From Otis tarda (taxonomy: Eukaryota; Chordata; Aves; Otidiformes; Otididae), in the NCBI GenBank assembly GCA_026413225.1, contig CM048552.1:198244053-198308052 (forward strand): a stretch of DNA of 64,000 nt, written 5' to 3'. Both the position numbers and the translations under genes were made by a program. Below the pieces are notes generated by a model. It was given only the letters and a program-made list of their open reading frames with translations, did not search any database and was not told the origin of the DNA. This document shows, piece after piece, positions 14,401-26,400 of the stretch (position 1 is the stretch's first letter; each line of letters begins with the position of its first letter).

Positions 14401-17400
14401 CTATTCTGAACTCCTATATAAACCCCTACCAGACTTTCCCTATTTACTTTTTCCTTAAAGAGCTCCCTGCTCACTCTCTCTGCTCAGCTACTGCTTGCCA
14501 TCAGATAGTCATGCAGCACCATTTCCTGGAGGATTTGCTACCAGTTCCTTATTTTAGAAATCAGCTCTCCATTCAAGAACCACATAGTCAATCCCATCCT
14601 TTCAAATAGAATGGGATGGTACCTCTTATCACATTTTCTATGCTGCTGCATAGATGCAGAAATGAGCGTCTGTGCTTCTTCTCCTCTTCCAATTGCTTAT
14701 ATTCCTCTCTTCTGACTTTCAGCACTGTCGCTATACAGCTGGAGACAGAGGAATCTGAGGAAAGAACCAAAAAAAAAAACCCATGCTCAGACCTCAGATA
14801 TAAAGGATTTTTGAGAGAATGACTTGAAGAAAGAGAAGAGCTACTGGAAACATAACCACTGTCATTAAAAAATGCATGCTTGAATTTGCACAAGAGCTGT
14901 TCTGATGTGATCACTGCCAAAGTCTAAAAGTGAAATACATGGATGATATTTATTATTGCAGAAGAATTTGAAAGAAAGTTCTTATAGGTTTTTGTAAAAT
15001 ATAGGCAGGTTTTGAAATTGGCCTGTGACCTTGAAGGTTTTTCTGTAACCAGCATAAATAGTAACAGGAAAATAAAAACTAAAACTGCTAAACTAAACTA
15101 AGCTCAGTGATGCAGTTAACATGCCTGAGGTACAGGACACCATTCAGAGGGACTTGGTCAAGCTCAAGAAGTGGGCCCATGTGAATCTCATGAGGTTCAA
15201 CAAGACCAAGTGCAAGGTCCTGGTCCTCAGTCGGGGCAACTTCTGTTATCAATACAGACTGAGAGATGAAGGGGTGGAGAGCAGCCCTGCTGAGAAGGAC
15301 TTGAGGGTACTGGTGGGTGAAAAACTGGACATGAGCTGGCAATGTGCACTCACAGCCCAGAAGGCTGCATCAAAAGAAGCGTGGCCAGCAGGTCGAGGGA
15401 GGTGATTCTGCTCCTCTACTCTGCTCTGGTGAGACGCCGCCTGGAGTACTGTGTCCAGCTCTGGAGTACTCAGTACAAGAAAGACATGAGCCTCTTGGCG
15501 CAGGTCCAGAGGAGGGCCACAAAAATTATCACAGGGATGGAGGATCTTTCCTGTGAAGACAGGCTGAGAGAGTTAGGGTTGTTCAGCTTGGAGAAGAGGA
15601 GGGTACAGAGAGACCTTATAGTGGCCTTTTAATATTTAAAGGGGCTTATAAGAAACATAGGGATAGACTTTTTAACCAGGGCCTGTTGTGATAGGACAAG
15701 GGGTAATGGTTTTAAACTAAAAGAGGGTAGATTTAGACTAGATATAAGGAATAAATATTTTATGATGAGAGTGGTGGAACACTATAATAGGTTGCCCAGA
15801 GAGGTGGTAGATGCCCCATCCCGCGAAACATTCAAGGCCAGGCTGGATAAGGCTCTGAGCAACCTGATCTGGTTGGAGATGTCCCTGGTCCTTGCAGGAG
15901 GGTTGGACTAGATGACCTTGAAAGGTCCCTTGCTACCCAAACCATTCTATGATTCTAATAACGCAAATACAATTCTATAAATAAATCACTAGACCACTGC
16001 AACATTTTAATTGCTATGCATTGTACAGAAGAAGAGTATTGTTTTCTGTCCTTCATAGTGTTAACAGAGCTTTAAAATATTGCCTGTATTCAACTTTCAC
16101 ATTTTTTGCCTTTGTGTCTGTTGTCTTGCAGAGAATTTTTGCTTTTCCTTGTATTTTTGACAGCTTTCCAATATTTTTTTTTTTATTTGCCCCATTGCAT
16201 AGGAAAACACACCACATGGAACTACTGTTTTGGGAAATAAATTTGGAAACGATGAGCTTACCGCAGATGCAAAGTATATTCTGAAATAGCACTTGGTGTT
16301 GCAAGATGATGGACAGTATGTTGCAGAGGATATCTCCTGAGAAAACTCGATCCCTCAAAAAGTAGAAGAAATTGGAAAACCAGGAAAGCAGATTCTTTGT
16401 GTCTTCATTGATCTGGTTTTGAAGCTTGTGCTCTGATTCTTCTGTAAGATACATGAAATCTGGTGATAGAGCAGTGCTTTCAAAAGAAGCAGTTTCCCCA
16501 CTGGATTTCTTTTTAACATAAATCCTCAGGAAGACTTAGCCACTTCACAGCACCCTGCCTCCAAGCCATGCATGGCAAGGGGATTTGTTATAGCCACCTT
16601 TTTGGACTGCACAGATTTGGTTGTTTTCCAATTAAGTGGACAACACCAACACATGGGAAAAATGTTGCTTTGTTCCCAGTCAATGTAAAGCAGTGTTTTT
16701 CAATTGTTTCAGGTACATGAAAAACAAAATGTATCTTTAGAGGACCTTCGCCTAGCTTTGGTTATAACCCTCCCTCATGCAGGAGACAAACCTCTGGGGT
16801 GCTTCACGATTAGTATTTCTGTGGGTTTTTTTTTTTAATTTTCAGAGAGCAATTTTTAAAAATATCCTTCATTTAATAAATGAAACACCTCCCATGAATG
16901 TACAATGAAACATAATTTCAACTGGAAAAAGAAATTGACATGCTTCTTAGTTTCTGAGATGAAACATATTTTTTCTAGGATACACGAATATTTTGTCTCT
17001 TCCATTTTGTGTTAGCAACAAACTTGGCAGATCTTTGAACAGAGCTGATGAAATCTCATATTCCTTTCCAGCAAAAGAAAGAACTTGATTGCAAACTGCA
17101 CACAGCTCCATGGCTGAACTTTTGTTTGGTGTGGGATTTTAGTGATATGTACATCAGATGTTGCTTGGCTTTCAGAGCCCATTAAAGCTCACGTCCAAAC
17201 CAAGAATTTTTAAAAAGCCACTCTGTGGCAAACTCACTGATAGCGGAGAGGACATCATAGATCACAGAAGAGCTGAGCACCTCTGCAAGAACTGGGTCTG
17301 TGCTGTGAACAAATCTGTCTACTTTCTCCAATCTGCTCCTCTTGTTTGAGAATATTTTCTCAACAACAGCAGAAAGCACTTTCCCGGCAGTTGACCTGTT

Positions 17401-20400
17401 TGTCTTGAGGACTTTGGAAACAATTTTTCCTAACATGGACTCCTGTAAAGACAAGAAATTTCTCCTCTTAGTTGTAGGCAGGCTTTGCAGAACCTGTACC
17501 TTTCCAGAAAACTCTTCTACTCCATTAATCCACCACAAGTCAAATAAACACAGCTAGCAAAATGGGTCAGCTTAGTGTGGCAGGAGGTAGAAACTCTCAG
17601 GTGTGTAAAAGGGATGGTGACATTTAGACAGAAACTCTGTACCTCACTTTTCTCAAAGTATTTAATCCTTTGAATGACATAATCTGTAAAGCAGTTCTCC
17701 AGATTTGTATTCCAACACTTGTCCTTCTTAATTAATTCCAAGTAGAAGTCCAGAAGTCTTTTGTCATCTACCTGCAGGAGGGAAATACTTAAGCTGCAGT
17801 TGCTTTCTGGGGTCTTGGCAAATATAATTGGGTTCTCAAAGTGGAAGAGGTGTTATGCCCCTGTACATCAGCAAGCAACTGGCTGCTTCAGCTCCCATCA
17901 TCCAAACACTGACTGGGACAAAACAGAGCATCCTGGGGGCAGGAAAAGTCTGAGCATCACCTCTCTGCTTGGAATTAACCAACCATAACTTACTTTCTCC
18001 AGCCACCTTTCAACCATGCTGCACATCAGGCTTTTCCATTTCTGGGTCCATTCCACACAGAGGATTTCAAATGAGAACAGCTCATGCCACACCTGTGGCA
18101 GAAAAACAAAGCTGTTCAACTGGGCCTCAAGGTACGGACAGACCTTCCAGGGTGGGTGGTTCTTGATACTCACATTGATGTTTTCCAGGAACTGTCTATT
18201 TTCCATGGGTGGCCCAGGCAAGCATTTTTCCAGCCACTCCTTGATGTTACCTGCAAACTCATCAAACCTTTTGGAGACAATCTGCTGAAATTCCTTGGGA
18301 AATAAATAAAAGGAGAGAATTGTCAAGGAGAGCTAGATTTTCCCTCTGGCTTTCGATGCTTAACTGCTGTATGGAAAAAAAGACCTTCCCACAACTATCA
18401 AGGGCCTCCAAGAACAGAAATGGCTGGCACACTCTGAGATGCTACCAGCTTTGTTTGCATCTCTCTGTCTATGCAAACTGTTCTCAACCATCCCAGTATA
18501 AAATCTGACAAGGTTAGAATAAATAACTGAGAAAGGTAGCCATATGCTCTGCTGTCACTCTTACAGCTGGCCACATTTAAATGAAGCAAACCTGAAATCC
18601 TGGCCCTTCTCAGCTAATAAGACATGGGTATATGTCTTCCTGAAAGCTATGGGTGTTGTTTTTACCTGATTTGCTTGCAACACACGTGACTTTGCAGCAA
18701 ATATCTCAAGTATCTTTAGCAGTGACTTAATCAAGCTAAATGGCACTGCATGACAATGCTTTAAGGAAAACAAAAGCAATCCATATGTTGAAAGCAGACA
18801 TGGCAAGGCATCCTCCTTATTTGTGGGTTCTGTCAGCTGCTCTGTACCCCCTGGCAGGCACCTGTGGATACAGAAAAGCACTGTACACCTCTTGTGCTAA
18901 TTGTAACAATAGCATTTAAAAAACAGTCAACACAATCTTGAGCTTAAGTGTCGTTCATTTGCTGGACAATGCTATGCAAACTCAGTCAATCAGAGCCACT
19001 TATGTGTCTGATTTTGGATCTCAATTCCACAACATGAGATAGATATAGACTGTCTGACAGGACAGATTCCTCTGTGATACTCCTCAGCCTCAGAGGGGTT
19101 TAAAGGATTATGGCATAAAACTAACAAAGAAAATTACTGCAACCTCCCTTGTTCTGCTCAACCACAAGTCTAGCCATTCACCTCCTCCAGAGAGCTGTCC
19201 TAGTATTTCTCCCATCAAAAGGTTAGCACTTACAAGTCCTTGAACCAGAATGACATCCTTTCAGCAATGTTGCTCAAAACTCCATTCAAATCCTCTCCCT
19301 GAATAGAAGGTAAAAATATACACTGAATACGACTGTGAAAATACATCCATTCCTAGAGCTGAGGCAGTCTCCTATGAAAACTGACAAGCATGAAACCTGC
19401 AGAGAACTTTTTTCTGCCAATGTTTGATGAAAAAAGCTTCCCAGCACTTCTGGATGGAAAGGCAGATATAGCTCCTGTTAAAACAATCACTTCAAATCCC
19501 ACAGAAGTCAGTTGTCTCCAAGATCTTTGGAGTTCCAAGGATGGTGTGGGAGGGCTTAGCTCAGATTTTTTCAAGTATAAATCAGAATGTGTTGTGGGTA
19601 AACCCTACAATAAGGGCCAAGAAGTAGATTTTAAGTGGAATTCCTCTCCATGGTCTCAGGGGATATTACAACAGTCTAGTTAAAAGTGAGAATGATAGAA
19701 AGTAGGTTCCCACAAACAAGTCCAATTTTGATTTAAAAATAATCACACCCTCAAAAATACAAGTTAGAACTTTAACTTTCTTCTTTTCATCCTTTCCAGC
19801 TTTAAACAAAGTTCCAATTGCTTGACCTTCACAGTGTTCATTTTAGGTACTGCTTTTGGGGACAGGATATAAAAATTGCTTAAAGATTCTGATACTCAAT
19901 ACAGCATTCGCTAGTTATTTTCTAATAACCAAAAAACAACAACATCCCCTTACACTTTCTATTTTGCTACTTCTCTCAAAATACGAGTATTGAGCTCTCA
20001 CTCCAGGTTCTTATGAATCAATCTCTTTGGATTTGCTGAAAATTTCTTCAGCAGCCAGGAAGAGTTCCTGGTTCACCTGTACAAAATTGCACAACTTTCC
20101 ATAACCTAGGAAAGAAATACCAACAAGAAGTTGATCTTTTACTGTGTGTATTGCCTAGTTGCCTTACATGCACTTGGGATGGTCTACAGACAACATTAAC
20201 GATGCGCTTGTACACAGCATCCAGGAAGAGCTGAGGTGGAAGCTTGATTTGGAGCACGGAGTCCTTGGTGAAATTCTTCAGTGCCAACATCTCCAAGACT
20301 GTCTTTGCCAGTGGAGTGCAGCTTTCAATGAATGACTTGTGAATTTCTATCATCGTCAGGACTGTCCTATGAAAATGGACCATCAACAGCAGATGCACTT

Positions 20401-23400
20401 TGGAGCATCAGGATGCACTTTGTGCCATCTTATCTGCTCCTGTGGCTGGCAAATGTGGCACTGGACTTAAAGAAGAGGTAGATGGACATTGAATGGTATA
20501 TCTGGGATTTTATAGCAAGTGAATTTACACAGTAAGACTTCTTTTTGAGGCTTTTAAATAAGAAATTATGTGTTTGAGAGTTTTGGTCCAGGAGTCAACA
20601 TCCTGCGTAAGTGCACATAATGTGCCTTTGCTCCCTGTACAGTTTGCTTACAGACAGGATATTTTAGCATGAATCCACATTTCTCCCTGTGAAACAGTGC
20701 ACAAATGAGGATCTAGGAGTAGTTCTCTCCCTAAAGCTACTACTTCATTCAGGCTGTCTGAATGAAACTGCACAGTTCTCAGCTCAGTCTTCCCCTTCTT
20801 CCAATTCCCCATCAAATACCCTCCTCTTCTCCTAGTTAGAGCCCAGGGCAGGAGTAGGATTTATGAGAAAGGCAATGGCTTGCATCCCATGGAAGAAACA
20901 CAAAGTTTCTGGTGGCTGGAAGTGCACAAGCAAAAGCAATGAAAAATTATTCTACTCTGACTCAGCCTTGATGATCTCTCCCTTTCAAACCTACCTCTGC
21001 TTCTCTTCATCATTTCTCAGCTGCATCAAGTGTTGTAAGGGAATGATTTGTGGAAAAAAGGTGTCCTCCATCTTCTCTGTGTTTGCATACAGCAATGGAA
21101 TCAGCCAAATCCACAAGGTGTTACCTTTGTTACTTAAGCACATGTTCTTCACAAATGAAACAGAATTGCTGAAAAGAAAGAGAACCCCCCAAAATCTTCA
21201 TCAATGGTCAGAGCTCCCAAAACCACCTCCTAGGATGGCAGTGGGAGCTGTGTGCTTTCCCCTCAACCCAATGTTATTCATCTTGCCAACATGTAGGTGC
21301 ATGAAGGTGTGTGAGAGAGCTTGGACCTAGCGACCTTAGCAGCAGACATCCATGTACAATAAATGAATCCCATCCCAGCTTTTCCAAAACAGTCTCCCTC
21401 CATAAGTTTCATGTGGCAAAGGAAAATCAAAAGAAAAATAACTAAAATGATACAGATTATATCAAATCAGCATGACAGAATACAGTAATCTGATTTTGTG
21501 GTTTAATATATCCCTTTTTGTAGGGCTCAATTCAACTGACACAAAAGTGTCTCATTCTACTTGAGATGTCTGGAACAACCCGGGCAGAGCTGCAGGGCTT
21601 TCAGACATGAATCAGAGCTTCCAGGAGACATAATCCTTACAAATTGTCAGCAGGAGGCTTGGTGAGATAGTATATGGCATCTAAAATGACACTGATGTCC
21701 ATCTGAGTCTTGGATCTCCAAAAATTGTAACAGAAGCCCAGACAGCTATGGAGGTACATAAATGTAAGGGTCTAAATCTCAAACAAATCCCTGCCAAAAA
21801 CAGGACCTGTGGCTCTCCTTCCACTGGAGACCTGGCAAAGGGGAAAGGTTGCACAGGTTATGGCAGTCAGTGGCAGAAATCCACCTAGGAAGCATTGGCA
21901 TGAAGGGGAAAGAGTGTTGAGCGGCCACATTCCACTCTTATGTTCCTGTAATTGCTCCATAGAGAAAATGGCGCAATGAACTGAATGACTACAGAAAGAT
22001 CTGTAACTCAAGAAAGCTGTATGAACTTTTAATTACCTCTTTTCTCTCAGATGAGGACTCAGCTTGAATTTGCCTTGAAATGGGCCAATGTCCTGGAAGA
22101 GCTTTTCAGCCTTGACGATTATGTTTTTGCTTAGTGGGATGTTGCAACAAAATGAGGTGTCTAAGGCAAAAACCAACCCATCAACTTTATGCTCCTGTGT
22201 CTCCAGGCATCCGATGACCTTGTCCATGAACTTTATCATGTTACTGTGCAACTGGACAATGAGAATAAAGAAAGGACATTGTTGTTAGACAAGACAACTT
22301 TACTTGAGGAGCTGGGAAGGGTTCAGGAAGGAGGATGGAAGATGGAAGTTGCTAAGAATCATTATTTGGAGGCAAAATCCTTGCAGTTAGACCACTTACT
22401 TAAAGACAGGTTCCTGTCTTTGTAACAGCTAACAAATTTCTTATCTTCCATTGTGTCTCACTGCCCTAGCACGACTGCAGGGAGAATATTTTCCTGGCTG
22501 TCATAAGTTTACCAAGCAGTCCTTACGTGCTGAATCCACACTGGCACCAGAAGCCTACTAGCTGCCCATTCTAGGATGCTCAAGCCCTATCACTGGTGAA
22601 GTATAGGTACACAGATCTTCAGTATCCCAGCTGAGCTAGGGAATCAAAGGGAATCAAAAGGGATAGTGGAGATTCTCTCAGAGCCCTAACTTGGTATAGG
22701 AGTATAATGCCATGACTGAGAAACCCAAAGGATAAATAAACAATTTCAACCTAAATAGAGATGCAACACCTATCACTCAAGTCCTCTCATTGGGATTTCC
22801 CTATAGATGACCTGCAAGGCATTGCCCTGCATCTTGTGTAGCCCAGGTGTGTATCAGGCTTTCCACTATGTGTGACCTCTTAGGATATATCCATAATGCA
22901 AGGTAACATCACCACCTAGCTGTTTGTAACCCAGGTACCCAGTTGTCTTCTGGATATACCCTGCTGACTCCCTCTGTGGCAAGCCCCAGACCATGCTAAT
23001 TGGATGTGGCACCTCAGCTTAAACAGGGCTTCCATTAAACAGTACTGGTGGGTCAAGCCTGGCCAACAGCCAAATACTCACCAGGCTTCTCACTTAATCT
23101 CTTCTCCTGGCCAGGATGAAAACAGAAGGAAGGTGAGAAGACTCATTAACTGAGATAATGACAGTTAAATAGAGAAAGCAAAAGCTGTGCACATAAACAA
23201 AGCAAAAAGAAGAATTCATGCACTACTTCTCATTGGCAGGCAGATATCCAGCCCCTTCCTGGGTAGCAGGGCCTCAGCGTCCATAGCAGTTGCTTGGGAA
23301 GACAAATGCCATAGCTGTGAACATCCCTCCTTCCCCCTCATTTCTCTGAGCTATTCTTGCTGAGGACAACATTGTATGTTATGGAATATCCCTTTGGTCA

Positions 23401-26400
23401 ATTTGAGTCAGCTATCTTGGCTATGTCCCCTCCCAACCTCTTGTCCACCACCAGCACACTCACTCTGGGGAGTGGAGGGAGAGAGAAAGCCTTGGTGCTG
23501 GGCAAGCACTGTTCAGCAACAGCCAAAACATTCATTTGTTATCAACACTGTTTTAGTCACAAATGCAAGGCACAGCACCATATGCTACAAAGAAAGTTAA
23601 CTCTACTTTCTTAACTCTACAGCCCCAGCCAGACCTAGTACTACCTCAGTCAGAAGCTGTATTGGGATAGGAGTGGACATCAGTGCTCTCCTTAAGCCAT
23701 GGAGATTTTGCCTTTTTATTGTATTTGCAGGATAGGGATTCACTTCCATGCACAATGAGAATATTGACTTCAACCTTTCCCCCAGGATTCCTGCTCAATC
23801 CACGGCATGTGTCCAGGGCAAAATTCCACCTGTCCACCGTAGGATGAAACAAACATCCTCCCCTTCGTGCCTTGCAGATGGATTTCTGCTGGTAAAGGAG
23901 ATGGGGAGGGGGAACTTGCTCAGGTGGACCTGTTCACACTGAAAGTAGTACTCAACTCAGGAGAGTAAATATCTTAAGGAAGCAACTTCAGCCCAGGGAG
24001 GATCCATCATTGCAGTCGATAATGACTGGTAAGCCGTTCCTCTGACTAACATCAGTGCCTACTGAATGGTTGACTCTCTCCAGTCCTTCAATGACTACTT
24101 CCCAGCACCTACAACAGGAGCTAAGACATTCAGCATGTATGCATCCATTTATTTTTCCATATGCCAATTTTATTCTAGATGTCTGCAGCCCTAAACTGCA
24201 TCCTACCTTTCACTCATATCCTTGAGAAATAAGACAAATTGGAATCTAATTTTAGACTTTAGATTGTGGCATTGAAGCCGCAGAGATCTGTCTACCTTGG
24301 AGGTGCTTGCTACTTTGTCGTGGTGTGTACTTACCACTTGCTCAGTAAGATAAGTTGGAGAATAGAGTTTGCCTTCTGTGGCATCCCCGAGATAGATTTT
24401 GAAGGTCTCTCTGTAGATCTTCAGTTTCTTTTCTATATTCTTAAAGCTCTTCTGAAGCGTGATAGACTGGATAAATTCATCTGCAAGGTGTTCTATGATA
24501 CCACAGTTGACTGACTTCTGGGGTATTTTTGTTGAAGACCAGAAATTTAAGGGAGAGAAGTATTTTAAGCAATTTTTGTTTTTTTCTTGAAAATAGCACT
24601 TCATGTTTTCAAAAATGGTCCATATTCCTGGGGAGGAATCAAGGTTTGTGAATGAAGCTTCAAAAGGATGAGTCTTAAACTGGCCCTAAGCTAACAATAC
24701 AAATTGCTTCTTACTGCACATGAGGTAGTGGGGCTTATTGACAGAGCTTTTAACTAGGCTTGAAGGGGGAGGGCGATAATATCAGGCTTGCCTGTGACAA
24801 GCTGTGGGATGGCATGCCAAGGCTAGAGGGACAGGGTAATATCAAAACCCCTCAGCCTGTTGCTCTGGGATGTGCTGGGTACACTGCAGCACACCTGAAG
24901 TCTTACAAAGATGAGCCAGGGGCTTCTGAGGCAATAGGAGCCAGCAGGGAAACAACAATGAAGTACCTCAAAGGAATTAAGGGCTGTTCCTCTAAGAAGG
25001 TGACATGGTCAACAGCCCAGCTGAAATGCCTCTACACCAATGCGTGCCATGGGCAACAAACAGGAGCTGGAAGCCACTGTGCTGATAGAAAGCTATGACC
25101 TGGCTGCCATGACAGAAACCTGGTGGGATGAATCCCATGAGTAGAGTGTGGCTATTGATGGTTACAGGCTATTCAGAAGGGACAGGTGAGGAAAGAGGGG
25201 CAAAGGTGTTGCCCTCTACATCAAGAAATGGATTGAGTGTGAAGAGCTGTCTCTGAAGAATAGCCACCAGCAGGTTGAAAGCTTAAGGGTGAGAATTAGA
25301 GGTTGAGGCGACAAAGGGAACTTTGTGGTTGGTGTTTGCTACAGGCTGCCCAATCAAGGGGAGCCTATTGATGAAGCCTTCTTACTCCATCTACAGGGGG
25401 GATCACGCTTGCAGTTTCTTTGACGTAACTGAGGGAGCAAAGATGGGAACTGGGGGAGCAAAGTCCCTCCCATTGTAGGAGAAGATCAGGTTCATGACCA
25501 CCTGAGGAACCTGAACATATCTAAGTCTATGGGACCTGATGAGATGCATCGCAGATTCCTGAGGGAATCAGCTGATGCAGTTGTCAAGCCACTCTCCATG
25601 ACATTTGACAAGTCATGGCAGTCAGGTCAAGTTCCTGGTGACTGGAAAAAGGGAAACATTGCATCTATTTTTAAAAAGGGTAGAAAGGAGGACTTTGGTA
25701 ACTACCGAGCTATCAGCCTCACCTCTGTGCCTTGGAAGATCATGGAACAGATCCTCCTAGAAGCTCTGCTGAAGCACAGGGAAGACACGGAGGTGGTTTG
25801 AGACAGCCAGCATAGCTTCACCAAGGGCAAGTCCTGCCTGACCAACCTAGTGGCATTCAATGATGGTGTGGCTACATCAGTGGACAAGAGAAGAGCTACA
25901 GATGTCATCTACCTGGACTTCTGTAAGGCCTTTGACATGGTCCCCCACAACATCCTTCTCTATAAATTGGAGAGATATGGATTTGATGGGTGGACTGTTC
26001 AATGGATGAGGAATAGGTTGGATAGTCGCATCCAGAGGGTAGTAGTCAACAGCTCGATGTCCAGATGGAGGTCAGTGACAAGTGGTGTCCCTCAGGGGTT
26101 GGTATTGGGACCAGTACTTTTTAATATCTTCATCAATTACATAGACAGTGGGATCAAGTGCACCCTCAGCAAGTTTGCAGATGACACTAAGCTAAGTAGT
26201 GTGGTCAACACACCTGAGGGACAGGATACCATCCAGAAGGACCTGGACAAACTCAAGAAGTGGGCCTGTGCAAACTTCATGAGGTTCAACAAGGCCAAGT
26301 GCAAGGTCCTGCACGTGGATCAAGCAACCCTGGTATCACTACAGACTAGGGGATTAAGAAATTGAGTGACAAGAACGACTTGGGGGTACTGGTGGATGAA

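Noticed and set aside
20863-21330. Plus-strand frame of 155 codons
   Set aside because: Within an intron, no motifs, no splice support. Likely chance.
23646-23852. Longer exon including [15 protein letters not shown]
   Set aside because: The frame looks coding-like, but it gives no phase-2 donor to join 22243, while the donor at 23830 does.
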